Source: Anaerolineae bacterium (GTDB lineage: Bacteria > Chloroflexota > Anaerolineae > Aggregatilineales > Ch27). From it: DNA of 64,000 nucleotides. The notes beneath the pieces were generated by a model. That model saw only the letters and a list, made by a program, of their open reading frames with translations. It had not been told where the DNA came from and did no database searches. Shown here piece after piece: positions 36,210-45,757 of the stretch. Numbering within the stretch: the first letter of the stretch is position 1; each line of letters starts with the position of its first letter. The position numbers were made by a program, and so were the translations under genes. The stretch spans positions 408,959 through 472,958 of the forward strand of contig JABLXG010000001.1 in NCBI GenBank assembly GCA_013178165.1, read 5' to 3'.

Positions 36210-37286
36210 ATGTCCCAGGTAACGCTCAAAGGTGCTGATCTGCGCCAGTCTGTCCGTTTCATCGACGTGTACAAGCCGCCACGGATCGAGGGCGACTTCA
36301 CCGGCAAGCACATCATCTCCGTCGATCAGTTTGACCGCCAGGACCTGCAAATCCTGTTCGATGCCACGCTGTCCATCCGCAGGCGTATGAAGCAGAACGA
36401 CCGCGGCCTGCTCCAGCTTGGCGCGGGGCGGGTGATGGCGACGCTGTTCTACGAGGCCAGTACCCGTACCGATATGTCCTTCCAGGCGGCGATGAGTCAT
36501 CTGGGCGGGCAGGTGATCACGGCCAGCAACGGCGTACATTTCTCGTCGATCTACAAGGGCGAGAATCTGGCCGATACGGTACGTGCGGTTGGCTGCTACG
36601 CGGATGTGATCGTCCTGCGCCATCCGGAAGTCGGCTCTTCCTACGAGGCCGCTCATTACCTGGATACGCTCCGCGACCAGGGCATCGTCCGCCAGCCGGT
36701 GGTGATCAGCGGTGGTGATGGCGTGGGCGAGCATCCCACTCAGGCCCTGTTGGACCTGTTCACCATCTACGACTTCAAGAAGACGATCGACGGCCTGAAC
36801 ATCACCCTGGTGGGCGATCTCAAGCATGGGCGTACCGTCCACTCGCTGGCCAAGCTGCTGGCCTTCTATGGCGCGCAGGGCGTCACGCTCAACTTTGTCG
36901 CGCCAGATGTGCTGCGTATGCCCGAATCGGTTGTCAGCCTGGTCAAGAGCATGGGGATCACGGTTTACGAGACGGACAACCTGTACGATGTGCTCGGCCA
37001 CACTGATGTGATCTACTGGACGCGTGTCCAGGAAGAGCGGTTTGCCGCGCCGGAAGACTACGAGGCGATCAAGGATCGTTTCATCATGACGCCGCCGGTA
37101 CTGGCCCAGGCTAAAGCGGACGCCATCCTGATGCACCCCTTGCCCCGCAAGAACGAAATGGGCACACCGGAGGATCACGACGCGCTGGACGCCGATCCGC
37201 GGGCGGTGTACTTCCGCCAGATGGAAAACGGCATGTTTGTGCGGATGGCCCTGCTGGCCAAAGTGCTGGGCGGGCTGTGGGTCTAG
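36210..37286 (+). CDS. pyrB: Aspartate carbamoyltransferase catalytic subunit PyrB
   Basis: 358 aa. It condenses carbamoyl phosphate and L-aspartate. The carbamoyl-phosphate site is EASTRTDMSF, with GEHPTQALLD and MHPLPRKNEM completing the family signatures. It is slightly longer than the usual ~310 aa, with an N-terminal ~35-residue extension. The ATG at 36210 was chosen because homology begins soon after and GGGAGG lies upstream. The frame happens to stay open through the leader, but translation there would cross the terminator. No pyrI is adjacent. Confidence 0.93.
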   Translation: MSQVTLKGADLRQSVRFIDVYKPPRIEGDFTGKHIISVDQFDRQDLQILFDATLSIRRRMKQNDRGLLQLGAGRVMATLFYEASTRTDMSFQAAMSHLGGQVITASNGVHFSSIYKGENLADTVRAVGCYADVIVLRHPEVGSSYEAAHYLDTLRDQGIVRQPVVISGGDGVGEHPTQALLDLFTIYDFKKTIDGLNITLVGDLKHGRTVHSLAKLLAFYGAQGVTLNFVAPDVLRMPESVVSLVKSMGITVYETDNLYDVLGHTDVIYWTRVQEERFAAPEDYEAIKDRFIMTPPVLAQAKADAILMHPLPRKNEMGTPEDHDALDADPRAVYFRQMENGMFVRMALLAKVLGGLWV

Positions 37287-37354
37287 CTGGCTGAGGGCGG
37301 GCCGGGCAGCCTGCCCGGTCCGCCAGACCGGTTGTGAGGGAAGGGAAACGCGCC

Positions 37355-38440
37355 ATGACTCTGCTCACCATCCCCGGTATGGTCGATCCGCATGTGCATC
37401 TGCGCGGGTTGGACTGGTCGCACAAGGCGACGTTCGCCAGCGAGACGGCCGCCGCACTGGCCGGCGGCTACTGGGCCGTGCTGGATATGCCCAACACGCC
37501 CCCGCCGACCATCGATCGCCCTGCCCTGGCGCTTAAGCTGGCCGCCCTGGGTGAGGAAGCGGTCTGCGACTGGGGCGTCTACTTTGGCGCCAGCCAGAAG
37601 GATAACAGGGCCGAGTTCGCGGCGGTGAGCGCGGCGGTCTGTGGATTGAAGATCTACAACAACGCCACGACCGGGACGCTGCTGGTGGAGGATCAGGCCT
37701 TGCGGGAGCGAATCTATGCCGCCTGGCCCGCCGGGCGGGTGATCGCCGTCCATGCCGAAGGCGAGACCATCCCCCGCATCCTGGAACTGGTTCGCCGCAC
37801 CGGCAAGCATACCCACTTCTGTCATGTCAGCACCGCAGAGGAGATCGGCTACCTGAGGGCAGCGCGGGCCGAGGGCCTGCCGATCAGCATTGGCGTCACC
37901 CCGCATCATCTTTACCTGACTGAGGATGATGTCCCCCGGCTGGGCGGCTTCGGGCGGATGAAACCAGAATTGAAGACGCGGGCGGATGTGGAGGCGCTGT
38001 GGGCGGCGGTGGATGATGGCCTCGTTGATGTGATCGAGTCTGATCACGCGCCGCATACAGTGGCGGAGAAAACCGCGCCGCAACCAGCCTTTGGCGTGCC
38101 GGGCCTGGAAACGACCCTGCCGCTGCTGGGGCTGGCGGTACACGAGAGGCGCCTGAGCGAGGAGCGTCTGGTGGAGCTGGTGGCGCTCAACCCGCAGCGT
38201 ATCTTCGGTCTGCGCCCGCCTGAGGGGACTTACACGCGCGTTGACCTGGCCGATTCGTTCGTGATCGTCCCCGCCAACCTGCGCACGGCGCCTGGCTGGT
38301 CGCCCTTTGCCGGGATGCGTGTCTACGGGCGGGTGCGCGAGGTCTGGATTCGCGGGCGGTTGGTCTTCGACGGGACGCAGGTTCTGGCGGAACTGGGTTC
38401 CGGGCGGAACCTGTTCAGCGGGGAAGGGGCAGCGGGGTGA
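37355..38440 (+). CDS. pyrC: Dihydroorotase PyrC
   Basis: 361 aa amidohydrolase that cyclises N-carbamoyl-aspartate to dihydroorotate. Metal ligands: HVH in DPHVHLR, the Lys to be carboxylated in GLKIYNNATTG, His in VHAEG and FCHVST, and Asp in ESDHAPHT. The substrate Asn is in DMPNT. HVHLRG replaces the usual HVHLRE/D, so it is somewhat divergent. GAGGGAAGGG precedes the ATG. The stop overlaps the pyrD start by four bases. Confidence 0.9.
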   Translation: MTLLTIPGMVDPHVHLRGLDWSHKATFASETAAALAGGYWAVLDMPNTPPPTIDRPALALKLAALGEEAVCDWGVYFGASQKDNRAEFAAVSAAVCGLKIYNNATTGTLLVEDQALRERIYAAWPAGRVIAVHAEGETIPRILELVRRTGKHTHFCHVSTAEEIGYLRAARAEGLPISIGVTPHHLYLTEDDVPRLGGFGRMKPELKTRADVEALWAAVDDGLVDVIESDHAPHTVAEKTAPQPAFGVPGLETTLPLLGLAVHERRLSEERLVELVALNPQRIFGLRPPEGTYTRVDLADSFVIVPANLRTAPGWSPFAGMRVYGRVREVWIRGRLVFDGTQVLAELGSGRNLFSGEGAAG

Positions 38441-39588
38441 AGCGTTTCCTGCTGTGGCTCAACCGCGCAGGGTATGCCGGTTTGCTACGCCCGCTGATCT
38501 TCCGTACGTCATCGGCGCAGCAGGCCCACGCGCACATGCTACGCCTGCTGTGCTTTGCTGATGGCCAACCCTGGCTGGCCGGGCTGCTGGCCGCGCTGCG
38601 GCAGGCGATGATGCCGCCTGCGCCGGTCGAGGTCGGCGGTGTCTGCCTGGATCATCCCCTGATTCTGGCGGCGGGGCTGGTCAAAGGCGAGGGCTTCGCC
38701 GATGAAGCGGCGGCGCTGGCTGCTGTGCAGGCCGGGCGGGACATCATCCCTGGCTGGCGGACGATCCCCGCGCTGGCCGGACCGGTTGAGTTTGGTTCTT
38801 ATACCCGCTGGCCGCGCCTTGGCAACCCCGGCACCGTCCTGTGGCGCGATCCGGCCACCGGTTCAACGCAGAATCGTGTCGGCCTGCGCAACCCCGGCGT
38901 GCTGGCGGCGGCGGCTTTCCTGGGGGCGCGGAAGCACGAGTTGCCCGCGCAGTTCGGGATCAACATCGCCGTCAGCCCCAGCGTGGACGATCCGGACCGC
39001 CAGACAGAGGAAGTGCTGGCTTCGCTGCGGGCTTTTCTGGATCGCGGGGTGTACCCGACCTGGTTCACGCTCAACCTGAGCTGCCCCAATACCGAAGACG
39101 ATCCGGGCGGCAACCAGACCGCTGACCTGGCTGAGCAGCTGTGCGGCGCGGCGGTAACGTGCCTGCGCGAGGCTGAAGCGGCTGCCGGACAGGCGATCCC
39201 GCTGTGGGTCAAAGTGGGGCCAGACCTGAGCACTACCCAGTACCGCGCCCTGCTGCGCGTATTCGCAGCAGTGGGCGTGCGGGCCGTGATCGCCACCAAC
39301 ACGCTCGGCCTGCCTGCGCCGGGCGATGAGACGCTGACGGCAGGCGTGGGCGGCGGACGGCTGCATGCTCCGGCGCTGGCAGCGGTGCGCGCCTTGATGG
39401 AAGAACAGGCGGCGGGCAGCTGGCCGGTGGACGTGATCGGCTGCGGGGGCGTGCTGGATGGCACGACCTACCGCAACTTTGCCGCGCTGGGCGTCCGGGC
39501 GGCGCAGTACTGGTCGGCCCTGGTCTACCGGGGGCCTTATGCCGCGGCGCTGATTCAGGCGGAGATGGCAGAGGGGAATAGGGAGTAG
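38437..39588 (+). CDS. pyrD: Dihydroorotate dehydrogenase, class 2-like, divergent
   Basis: 383 aa FMN flavoprotein oxidising dihydroorotate to orotate. The N-terminal ~50 residues are helical and hydrophobic, as in the membrane-associated, quinone-using class 2. The catalytic Ser is in NLSCPNTEDD, with KVGPDLS, ATNT and the GCGGVLDGTTYRNF phosphate-binding segment. The stretch EGFADEAAALAAVQAG and RWPRLGNPGT differs from the standard class 2 core. GTG start in a GTGA overlap with pyrC. Confidence 0.87.
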   Translation: MKRFLLWLNRAGYAGLLRPLIFRTSSAQQAHAHMLRLLCFADGQPWLAGLLAALRQAMMPPAPVEVGGVCLDHPLILAAGLVKGEGFADEAAALAAVQAGRDIIPGWRTIPALAGPVEFGSYTRWPRLGNPGTVLWRDPATGSTQNRVGLRNPGVLAAAAFLGARKHELPAQFGINIAVSPSVDDPDRQTEEVLASLRAFLDRGVYPTWFTLNLSCPNTEDDPGGNQTADLAEQLCGAAVTCLREAEAAAGQAIPLWVKVGPDLSTTQYRALLRVFAAVGVRAVIATNTLGLPAPGDETLTAGVGGGRLHAPALAAVRALMEEQAAGSWPVDVIGCGGVLDGTTYRNFAALGVRAAQYWSALVYRGPYAAALIQAEMAEGNRE

Positions 39589-39689
39589 GGAGCGTTGGCA
39601 CGGGGCGTGTGCTGGCTGCGGGCCCGGCGCCTGTCGGTGGCAGTCAGAGGGCTTGCAGGTCGCTGTGGGCCACGGTTCGGAGAGTGAGG

Positions 39690-40361
39690 ATGATGACTGC
39701 TTCTGTTGAAGTTTCGCCGCAGGCGATCGCCCGCGCCCTGCTGGAAATCCGGGCGGTGGTGTTTTCACCGCGGGCGCCGGTCAAGTTCAAGTCTGGCATC
39801 CTGTCGCCGGTCTACGTGGATAACCGGCGGTTGCCTTTCTGGCCGCAGCAGTGGCGGTTGGTGATCGAAGGTTTTTGCCAGGTGATCGCCGCGCAGGGCC
39901 TGGCCTTCGATGTGATCGCCGGGATCGCTGCAGCGGGCATCCCGCACAGCGCGGCCCTGGCCTATCGCCTGATGACGCCCTCGGTGTTTGTCCGCAAGGA
40001 AGCCAAAGATCACGGCCTGCGCAGCCAGATCGAAGGCGGCGATGTTGCCGGGCGGCGTGTGCTGCTGGTGGAAGATCTGGTCACAACCGGCGGCAGCAGC
40101 CTGGCCGGGGTTGAGGCGCTGCGGGCGGCAGGGGCGACCGTGACCGACTGCCTGTGCATCACGACTTATGGCTTCCCGGAGGCATGGGCAGCATTCCAGG
40201 CGGCGGATGTGCGGTTGCACCCGCTGACGCCCTTCGCGACGATCGCGGCGGAGGCGGCGGCGTTGGGCTATTTTGGCCCGGCGGAACTGGCGCTGGTGGA
40301 GGCGTGGCTGCGCGACCCGCATGGCTGGCCAGGCGCGAGCCAGGAGGAGGCGGAAGGATGA
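39690..40361 (+). CDS. pyrE: Orotate phosphoribosyltransferase PyrE
   Basis: 223 aa. It adds PRPP to orotate. Signatures: FKSGILSPVYVDNR near the N-terminus, FVRKEAKDHG, and the PRPP loop VLLVEDLVTTGGSS. ATG 39690 or 39693 fit (GGAGAG at 39679-39684). Upstream in-frame starts would add unrelated residues. There are 101 bases after pyrD with no visible terminator. The stop overlaps pyrF by four bases. Confidence 0.92.
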   Translation: MMTASVEVSPQAIARALLEIRAVVFSPRAPVKFKSGILSPVYVDNRRLPFWPQQWRLVIEGFCQVIAAQGLAFDVIAGIAAAGIPHSAALAYRLMTPSVFVRKEAKDHGLRSQIEGGDVAGRRVLLVEDLVTTGGSSLAGVEALRAAGATVTDCLCITTYGFPEAWAAFQAADVRLHPLTPFATIAAEAAALGYFGPAELALVEAWLRDPHGWPGASQEEAEG

Positions 40362-41170
40362 GCGGCGCGATTGCCAAATACCATCGGCGGGTGGAGGCGG
40401 TTGATTCACTGCTGTGCGTCGGACTGGACAGCCAGTTCGACCGGCTGCCGCCGCGCTTCCAGGCCGACCCGCACCCGCAGTTTGCCTTCAACCGCTGGAT
40501 CATCGACCAGACCTATCCTTACGTTAGCGCCTACAAGCCCAACATGGCCTTTTATGAGGCGCGCGGCGCGGCAGGCCTGACCGATCTGGCCCTGACGATG
40601 GCGTACCTGCGCGATAACCACCCCGACATCTTGACCATCTGCGACGCCAAGCGGGCCGATATCGGCTCAACCAATGAGGGCTATGTTGCGGCGATCTTCG
40701 ATCGGCTTGGCTTTGACGCGGTTACGCTCAACCCGTATCTGGGCCGGGAAGCGCTGATGCCCTTCCTGGAGCGGGCGGACCGGGGGTGCATCATCCTGTG
40801 CCGGACCTCCAACCCCGGCGCGGGCGAGTTGCAGGATCGGCTCGTCGATGGCCGCCCGCTGTGGCAGGTGGTGGCCGAGCAGGTGCGCGATAGCTGGAAC
40901 GTGCATGGCAACTGTATGCTGGTGGCCGGGGCGACCTACCCCGATGAACTGGCCCGCATCCGCACTCTGGTGGGGGCGATGCCGCTGCTGGTGCCGGGGA
41001 TCGGGGCGCAGGGCGGAGAGGTGGCGGCGACCGTCCGCGCCGGGCTGGCTCCGGATGGGCGAGGGCTGATCATCAATGCTTCCCGCGCTGTGATCTTCGA
41101 TTCCGATCCGGCGGCGGCGGCCCGCGCCCTGCGCGACGCGATTCGTGAGGCGGCTAGCGCATGCCGCTAG
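40358..41170 (+). CDS. pyrF: Orotidine 5'-phosphate decarboxylase PyrF, type 2
   Basis: 270 aa. It decarboxylates OMP to UMP. The catalytic block is ICDAKRADIGSTN, and the family-2 features LCVGLDSQFDRLP, KPNMAFYE, TLNPYLGREA and VPGIGAQGG are present. The GGAAGG ribosome site lies inside pyrE. It is the last gene of pyrBCDEF and converges with the kinase gene with one base between stops. Confidence 0.94.
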   Translation: MSGAIAKYHRRVEAVDSLLCVGLDSQFDRLPPRFQADPHPQFAFNRWIIDQTYPYVSAYKPNMAFYEARGAAGLTDLALTMAYLRDNHPDILTICDAKRADIGSTNEGYVAAIFDRLGFDAVTLNPYLGREALMPFLERADRGCIILCRTSNPGAGELQDRLVDGRPLWQVVAEQVRDSWNVHGNCMLVAGATYPDELARIRTLVGAMPLLVPGIGAQGGEVAATVRAGLAPDGRGLIINASRAVIFDSDPAAAARALRDAIREAASACR

Positions 41171-41171
41171 G

Positions 41172-44100
41172 CTATCCTGGCTGTTCTGGTTCCGCTTCCC
41201 CGCAGGTTGCCCGGTAATCTGCGCCGGGCAAGTATTGCGCCCACTCCTCCGCGTTCAGGTTGCGTCCGGCGATCTGGCAGGCGTGCTCCGCCCAGACAGC
41301 CGTGCCGACATCCCAGCGCGTGATGGCTGTTGTCGTGCTCCCGGCCAGCAGGGTCTGGCCGTCAGCGGCAAAGGCCAGGGCGGTGATCCAGCCGCCTTCC
41401 CCCACCAGCGCCGCGCCGAGCGGCCGCCCCGTCCCAACATCCCACAGCAGAATGCCGCCGTCACGGCTGCCGGTCGCCAGGGTGGAGCCATCCGGGCTGA
41501 AGACGGCGCTGAGCACCCAGTGGGCGTGCCCGACCAGCGGTGGACGGATCGCCTGCCCGCTGGCGGCATCCCACAACCTAACCAGATTATCCCGCCCACC
41601 AGAAGCCAGCAGTTGCCCGTCCGGGCTGAAGGTCAGGGTCATTACCGCGGTATCGTGGGCCGGGAAGGCGGCGATCTGGCGGCTGTCGGTCGTGTCCCAG
41701 AGCACAATCTGCCCGTCCCGGCTGCCGGAGGCCAACCGCCGACCATCCGGGCTGAAGGCCAGCGCCGTCACACTATCGCTGTGGCCCTGCAGCGGATCGC
41801 CGCTGGCGGCCCCGGTCGCCGCGTCCCACAGCAGGATCATACCGTCGTCGTCGCCAGAAGCCAGCCGCGAGCCATCCGGACTGAAGGCCAGGCTGATCAC
41901 CGCGCTGGCGTGTCCCGGCATCGGTTCGCCGACCGGTGCTGCCGCGCCGTCCGGCGTCACAGCCCACAGACGTACGGTCTGGTCGACGCTGCCGGAAGCC
42001 AGCTGCGTGCCATCCGGGCTGAAAGCGATCACAGTAACCACTTCCGCGTGGCCCGGCAGCGTGACTGAGGGCGGTGTGCTGCCGGGGCTGGCGTTAGCAA
42101 GTTGCCAGAGGGTGATGGCGCTGCTTTCGTTCGAGCCGAGGTACTGGCCGGTGGCTGTCGCCGCGAGCGCACCATCCGGGCTGAAGGCGATGCTCGCCGC
42201 TGAAGGCAGGGCGATGGCGACCGGATGGGCTAACCGCTGGCCTGGCTCGCTGGCCCATAGCACGACAGCGTTATCCTGTCCCCCGGAAGCCAGCAACGAT
42301 CCATCCGGGCTGAAGGCGACGCTCCACACGGCGTCGCGGTGGCCATTCAGGGTGGTGGTGAGCAGGCCGCTGTTGGCCTCCCACAGGCGGAGCGTGCCAT
42401 CCATGCTGGCGGTGGCCAGGCGTGCCCCATCCGGGCTGAAGGTGACATCCCGGATCCAGCCGCTATGGGCATTTTGCAGGCGGCCCAGCGCCTGGCGGGT
42501 CTGTGCATCCCACAGGATCACGCTGGCGTCCACGCCGACCGAAGCCAGGCGCGTCCCATCCGGACTGAAGGCCAGAGCCAGCACCCAGTTGGCATGGGCG
42601 GCCAGCGGATCGCCGAGCGCTTCCCCGCTGGCCGCATCCCACAGACGAATGGTCTGCTCCTCACCGGCGGAAGCGATCAGACGGCCATCCGGGCTGAAGG
42701 CGACGGCATAGATGGCGCCGGTGTGGCCTTCCAACCGCCGGGTGATGGTGGGGGTGCCCGTCAGGTTCCACAGGAGCAGCCCGCCTTCCGCGTCGCCGGA
42801 GACCAGCGCCGCGCCGTCCGGGCTGAAGGCAATAGCCCATACCTCTGCGGCGTGCCCGACCAGCGGGTCGCCAATCGGCTCTCCGGAGGCTGCATCCCAC
42901 AGGCGGATGGTACGGTCGCGGCCTGCCGAGGCCAGCAGCGATCCATCCGGGCTGAAGGCCAGGCCGTTGATCCAGTCTGTGTGGCCGGTCAGCGGCGGGT
43001 CGATGGGCTGGCGGGCGGCCACATCCCAGCGGCGGATCGTGCCGTCGCGCCCGGCGCTGACCAGCATCCGCCCATCCGGCGAAAAAGCGACATCCCGCAC
43101 CCAGTCGGTGTGGCCGTGGAGGAAGGTGATCAATTGCGGCTGGGCCTGCAGGCCGGTCAGCAGGCTGCTGCGCGCCTCGAACGTATCCGCGCTGCGCAGA
43201 GCCTCCAGGCTGAGCAGCAGGGAGAGGTCGAGCGCGGCGCGGCTGGTGATGGCGGTGGCGGCCAGTTCCCGCGAGCGGGAGATACGCGCTTGCTGGGCGG
43301 TGGCCGCCTGCTGGTCGAAAGCGAATTTGGCCAGTCCCAGGGAGACAAGGGCAAAAAGGATCAGAGCGGCAATGAACAGCCGCAGGCGGTTGGCGGCGCG
43401 CCGTCGCAGGGCGACGCTGGCGTCCAGATAGGCGATCTCATCCGCGTTGAGCGTCAGGCTGGTGCTGGCGCGCCAGGCCTCGAACTGGGCCAGGCGGTTG
43501 CCGGTAGCCAGATAACTGGGATCGCGCCCGGCATTGTTCCACTCCAGGATGGCGGTAGCCAGGCGGCGCTGGGTCAGCAAGTCGGCGCGGTTCTCCTCCA
43601 GCCAGCCCTGCAGCCGATCCCACTCCCGGATCAGGGCTTCGTGTGCTACTTCGACGGTTGGCTCGCGGGTCTGCGGGTCGTGATCAAAGGTCAGCAGGCG
43701 GTTGCGGCCAAACAGGTCAAGGATTTCGCGGATGACCGGGCGCTCTGGTTCTGACACCAGGGAGAGCAGTGCGCCCCATTTGACGCGCTGGCGCGTGGCC
43801 TCGGTGCCCTCGCTGACGGCCACCAGACGCAGCAGGAGTTGACGGGCAAGCTTCTGGCGCGGCGGTGGTAGTTGCTCATACAGCTCATCAGCGCGGCGGG
43901 CCAGCGTGCCGGAAATGCCGCCGGCTTCCTGGTAGGCCGCGTAAGTCAGGGTTGTGTTCTGCCGGCGCTCGAACAGATCGGTCAGGGTGTACTGGAGCAG
44001 GGGCAGGGCGCCGGGTTGCTCGATCACATCGTCCACCAGGGCGCGGGCCAGCACCGGCTCGATGCTCAGCCCGGCGCGTTCCGCCGGGCGGAGGATGGCC

Positions 44101-45659
44101 TGCTCCAGTTCGCTGGCGTTCATCGGCAGGACAACTTCGGTCTGCTCGCGGATCAGGTTGCCAAAGTCGGGGTAGAGCAGCGGGCGGTCGTAGAAGTCAG
44201 CGCGCAGGGTGATGATAGCATGCAGGCGGCAATCCGGGGCGGTTACGGCGTGGTGCAGACTCTTGAGAAAGCGAGCGCGGATAGTTTCATCGGCGGTCTG
44301 GGTGAAGATCTCTTCGAACTGGTCGATGACCAGCAGTAAATCCGAATCGTCATCCGGCAAAATCTGGCCCACGATGCCGGCCAGACCCTCTATACTGCCG
44401 CGCAGCCGGGCAGACATATCCGGCGGCGGGGCCAGCGCGATGCGCAGCAGAGCGGTTTCCAGTTCAGCGAAGGGGTCAGCGCCTGGTTGCATACGGACGA
44501 TGAACCAGCGTGCCGAACCGCTGACATAGCCCTGGCGTAGCAAGGGGATGACGCCCGCCTGCACCACGCTGGATTTGCCGCTGCCGCTGGGGCCAACCAC
44601 CGCCAGAAAACGCCCGGCGCGATCGGGGTCCTGCAACCGCCGGAGCAGCCGCGCCGTCAGCGCCTCGCGGCCAAAGAAGTCGCTGGCGTCGGCTTCCTGA
44701 AAGGCGCGCAGGCCCTTGTAGGGATTCTGCAATTCCAGAGCATGCCCCTGCAGCACAATCGTTGAGGCGTCGGTGGGCATGTCGGCGGCTGGCGCTGGTA
44801 TGCTGGTGGGCGGTATAGGCAGGGTCGCCAGGCCGGGGACGATCTGCCGGAAATCGGCGGCCATGGCCAATGCGCTTTCATAGCGGGCTTGCGGCTCTTT
44901 GGCAGTGGCGCAGCGCAACACGTTATTGATCTCATGCGGTAGCTCCGGGCGCGCAAACTGCACCGGCGGCAGGGGATCGTTGAGATGGCTGCGGATGATC
45001 ATGGTCGTTTCGGCGTGGGCGAATGGCACACGTCCGGTCAGGGTGGCATAGAGCACAATGCCCAGGCTATAAATATCTGTTTGCGGGGTGACCACCCCTT
45101 CGGGGCTGAATTGTTCCGGCGCCATGAACAACGGTGTGCCGATGCGCGGCCCCTTGTGCAACATTTCCTGAACATCTAGCAGATTCTTAGCGATGCCAAA
45201 ATCAGCCAGGTAGCAGTTGCTGTCTTCGTCCAGGAGGATGTTGCCGGGTTTGATGTCCTGGTGGACAATGCCGCGACGGTGGGCGGCGTCCAGTGCGGCG
45301 GCCACCTGATCCAGCAGGCGCGCCGCCGCCTCCAGTGACCAGGCTCCTTCCAGGGCCAGCCGCTCGTGCAGATTGCCGCCGCGCAGCAGGCGCATGACCA
45401 GATAGGCCCCGTCCGGTTCCCGCCAGTAGTCGTACAGAGGGACAATGTGGGGGTGTTCCAGGCGGGCGATTAACTGCGCTTCGGCTTCAAAGCGGCGGAT
45501 GAATTCCGGGTGGTTGGCATATTCGGGCAGGATGGCCTTGATGGCGACTTCCCGGTCGACGATGGGCTGCTGGGCGCGGTAGACCGCGCCAAAGCCACCG
45601 ACGCCGATCAGGTCGGTCAACAGATAGCCCTTGATGACTTTGACATCCTGTAATTGCAT
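41172..45659 (-). CDS. Ser/Thr protein kinase - nSTAND ATPase - membrane helix - 14 WD40 repeats
   Basis: 1495 aa. Kinase domain at residues ~10-275: G-loop GVGGFG, K41 in VAIK, catalytic HQD (133-135, non-RD) with N140, DFG at 153. The nSTAND NTPase at ~310-750 has P-loop GPSGSGKSS (K362) and Walker B LLLVIDQFEE. A membrane helix is at ~758-782. Fourteen WD40 repeats at ~845-1450 mostly share AFSPDG, consistent with two seven-bladed propellers. With one membrane helix, kinase-ATPase and propellers should lie on opposite sides, propellers probably outside. The nearby FHA protein is a candidate phospho-Thr partner. Confidence 0.93.
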   Translation of the reverse strand: MQLQDVKVIKGYLLTDLIGVGGFGAVYRAQQPIVDREVAIKAILPEYANHPEFIRRFEAEAQLIARLEHPHIVPLYDYWREPDGAYLVMRLLRGGNLHERLALEGAWSLEAAARLLDQVAAALDAAHRRGIVHQDIKPGNILLDEDSNCYLADFGIAKNLLDVQEMLHKGPRIGTPLFMAPEQFSPEGVVTPQTDIYSLGIVLYATLTGRVPFAHAETTMIIRSHLNDPLPPVQFARPELPHEINNVLRCATAKEPQARYESALAMAADFRQIVPGLATLPIPPTSIPAPAADMPTDASTIVLQGHALELQNPYKGLRAFQEADASDFFGREALTARLLRRLQDPDRAGRFLAVVGPSGSGKSSVVQAGVIPLLRQGYVSGSARWFIVRMQPGADPFAELETALLRIALAPPPDMSARLRGSIEGLAGIVGQILPDDDSDLLLVIDQFEEIFTQTADETIRARFLKSLHHAVTAPDCRLHAIITLRADFYDRPLLYPDFGNLIREQTEVVLPMNASELEQAILRPAERAGLSIEPVLARALVDDVIEQPGALPLLQYTLTDLFERRQNTTLTYAAYQEAGGISGTLARRADELYEQLPPPRQKLARQLLLRLVAVSEGTEATRQRVKWGALLSLVSEPERPVIREILDLFGRNRLLTFDHDPQTREPTVEVAHEALIREWDRLQGWLEENRADLLTQRRLATAILEWNNAGRDPSYLATGNRLAQFEAWRASTSLTLNADEIAYLDASVALRRRAANRLRLFIAALILFALVSLGLAKFAFDQQAATAQQARISRSRELAATAITSRAALDLSLLLSLEALRSADTFEARSSLLTGLQAQPQLITFLHGHTDWVRDVAFSPDGRMLVSAGRDGTIRRWDVAARQPIDPPLTGHTDWINGLAFSPDGSLLASAGRDRTIRLWDAASGEPIGDPLVGHAAEVWAIAFSPDGAALVSGDAEGGLLLWNLTGTPTITRRLEGHTGAIYAVAFSPDGRLIASAGEEQTIRLWDAASGEALGDPLAAHANWVLALAFSPDGTRLASVGVDASVILWDAQTRQALGRLQNAHSGWIRDVTFSPDGARLATASMDGTLRLWEANSGLLTTTLNGHRDAVWSVAFSPDGSLLASGGQDNAVVLWASEPGQRLAHPVAIALPSAASIAFSPDGALAATATGQYLGSNESSAITLWQLANASPGSTPPSVTLPGHAEVVTVIAFSPDGTQLASGSVDQTVRLWAVTPDGAAAPVGEPMPGHASAVISLAFSPDGSRLASGDDDGMILLWDAATGAASGDPLQGHSDSVTALAFSPDGRRLASGSRDGQIVLWDTTDSRQIAAFPAHDTAVMTLTFSPDGQLLASGGRDNLVRLWDAASGQAIRPPLVGHAHWVLSAVFSPDGSTLATGSRDGGILLWDVGTGRPLGAALVGEGGWITALAFAADGQTLLAGSTTTAITRWDVGTAVWAEHACQIAGRNLNAEEWAQYLPGADYRATCGEAEPEQPG

Positions 45660-45757
45660 GGGCTGCCCGCCTCGCGTGTGGGTAGTATCTCAGGGTTCGG
45701 AACCAGCCAGGTAAGCCAACAGGCGGCGATCGGCGGACGGTTTGCCGCCCGGCGCGG

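Noticed and set aside
41260..42711. Long open frames antisense to the WD40 region, up to 483 codons
   Set aside because: They mirror the repeat periodicity of the real gene on the other strand, lack ribosome sites and have no family signature. The GC-rich repeated sequence keeps them open.
41400..43130. Regularly spaced repeats considered as a CRISPR-like array
   Set aside because: The ~130-bp period encodes WD40 repeats (AFSPDG) within an intact gene.
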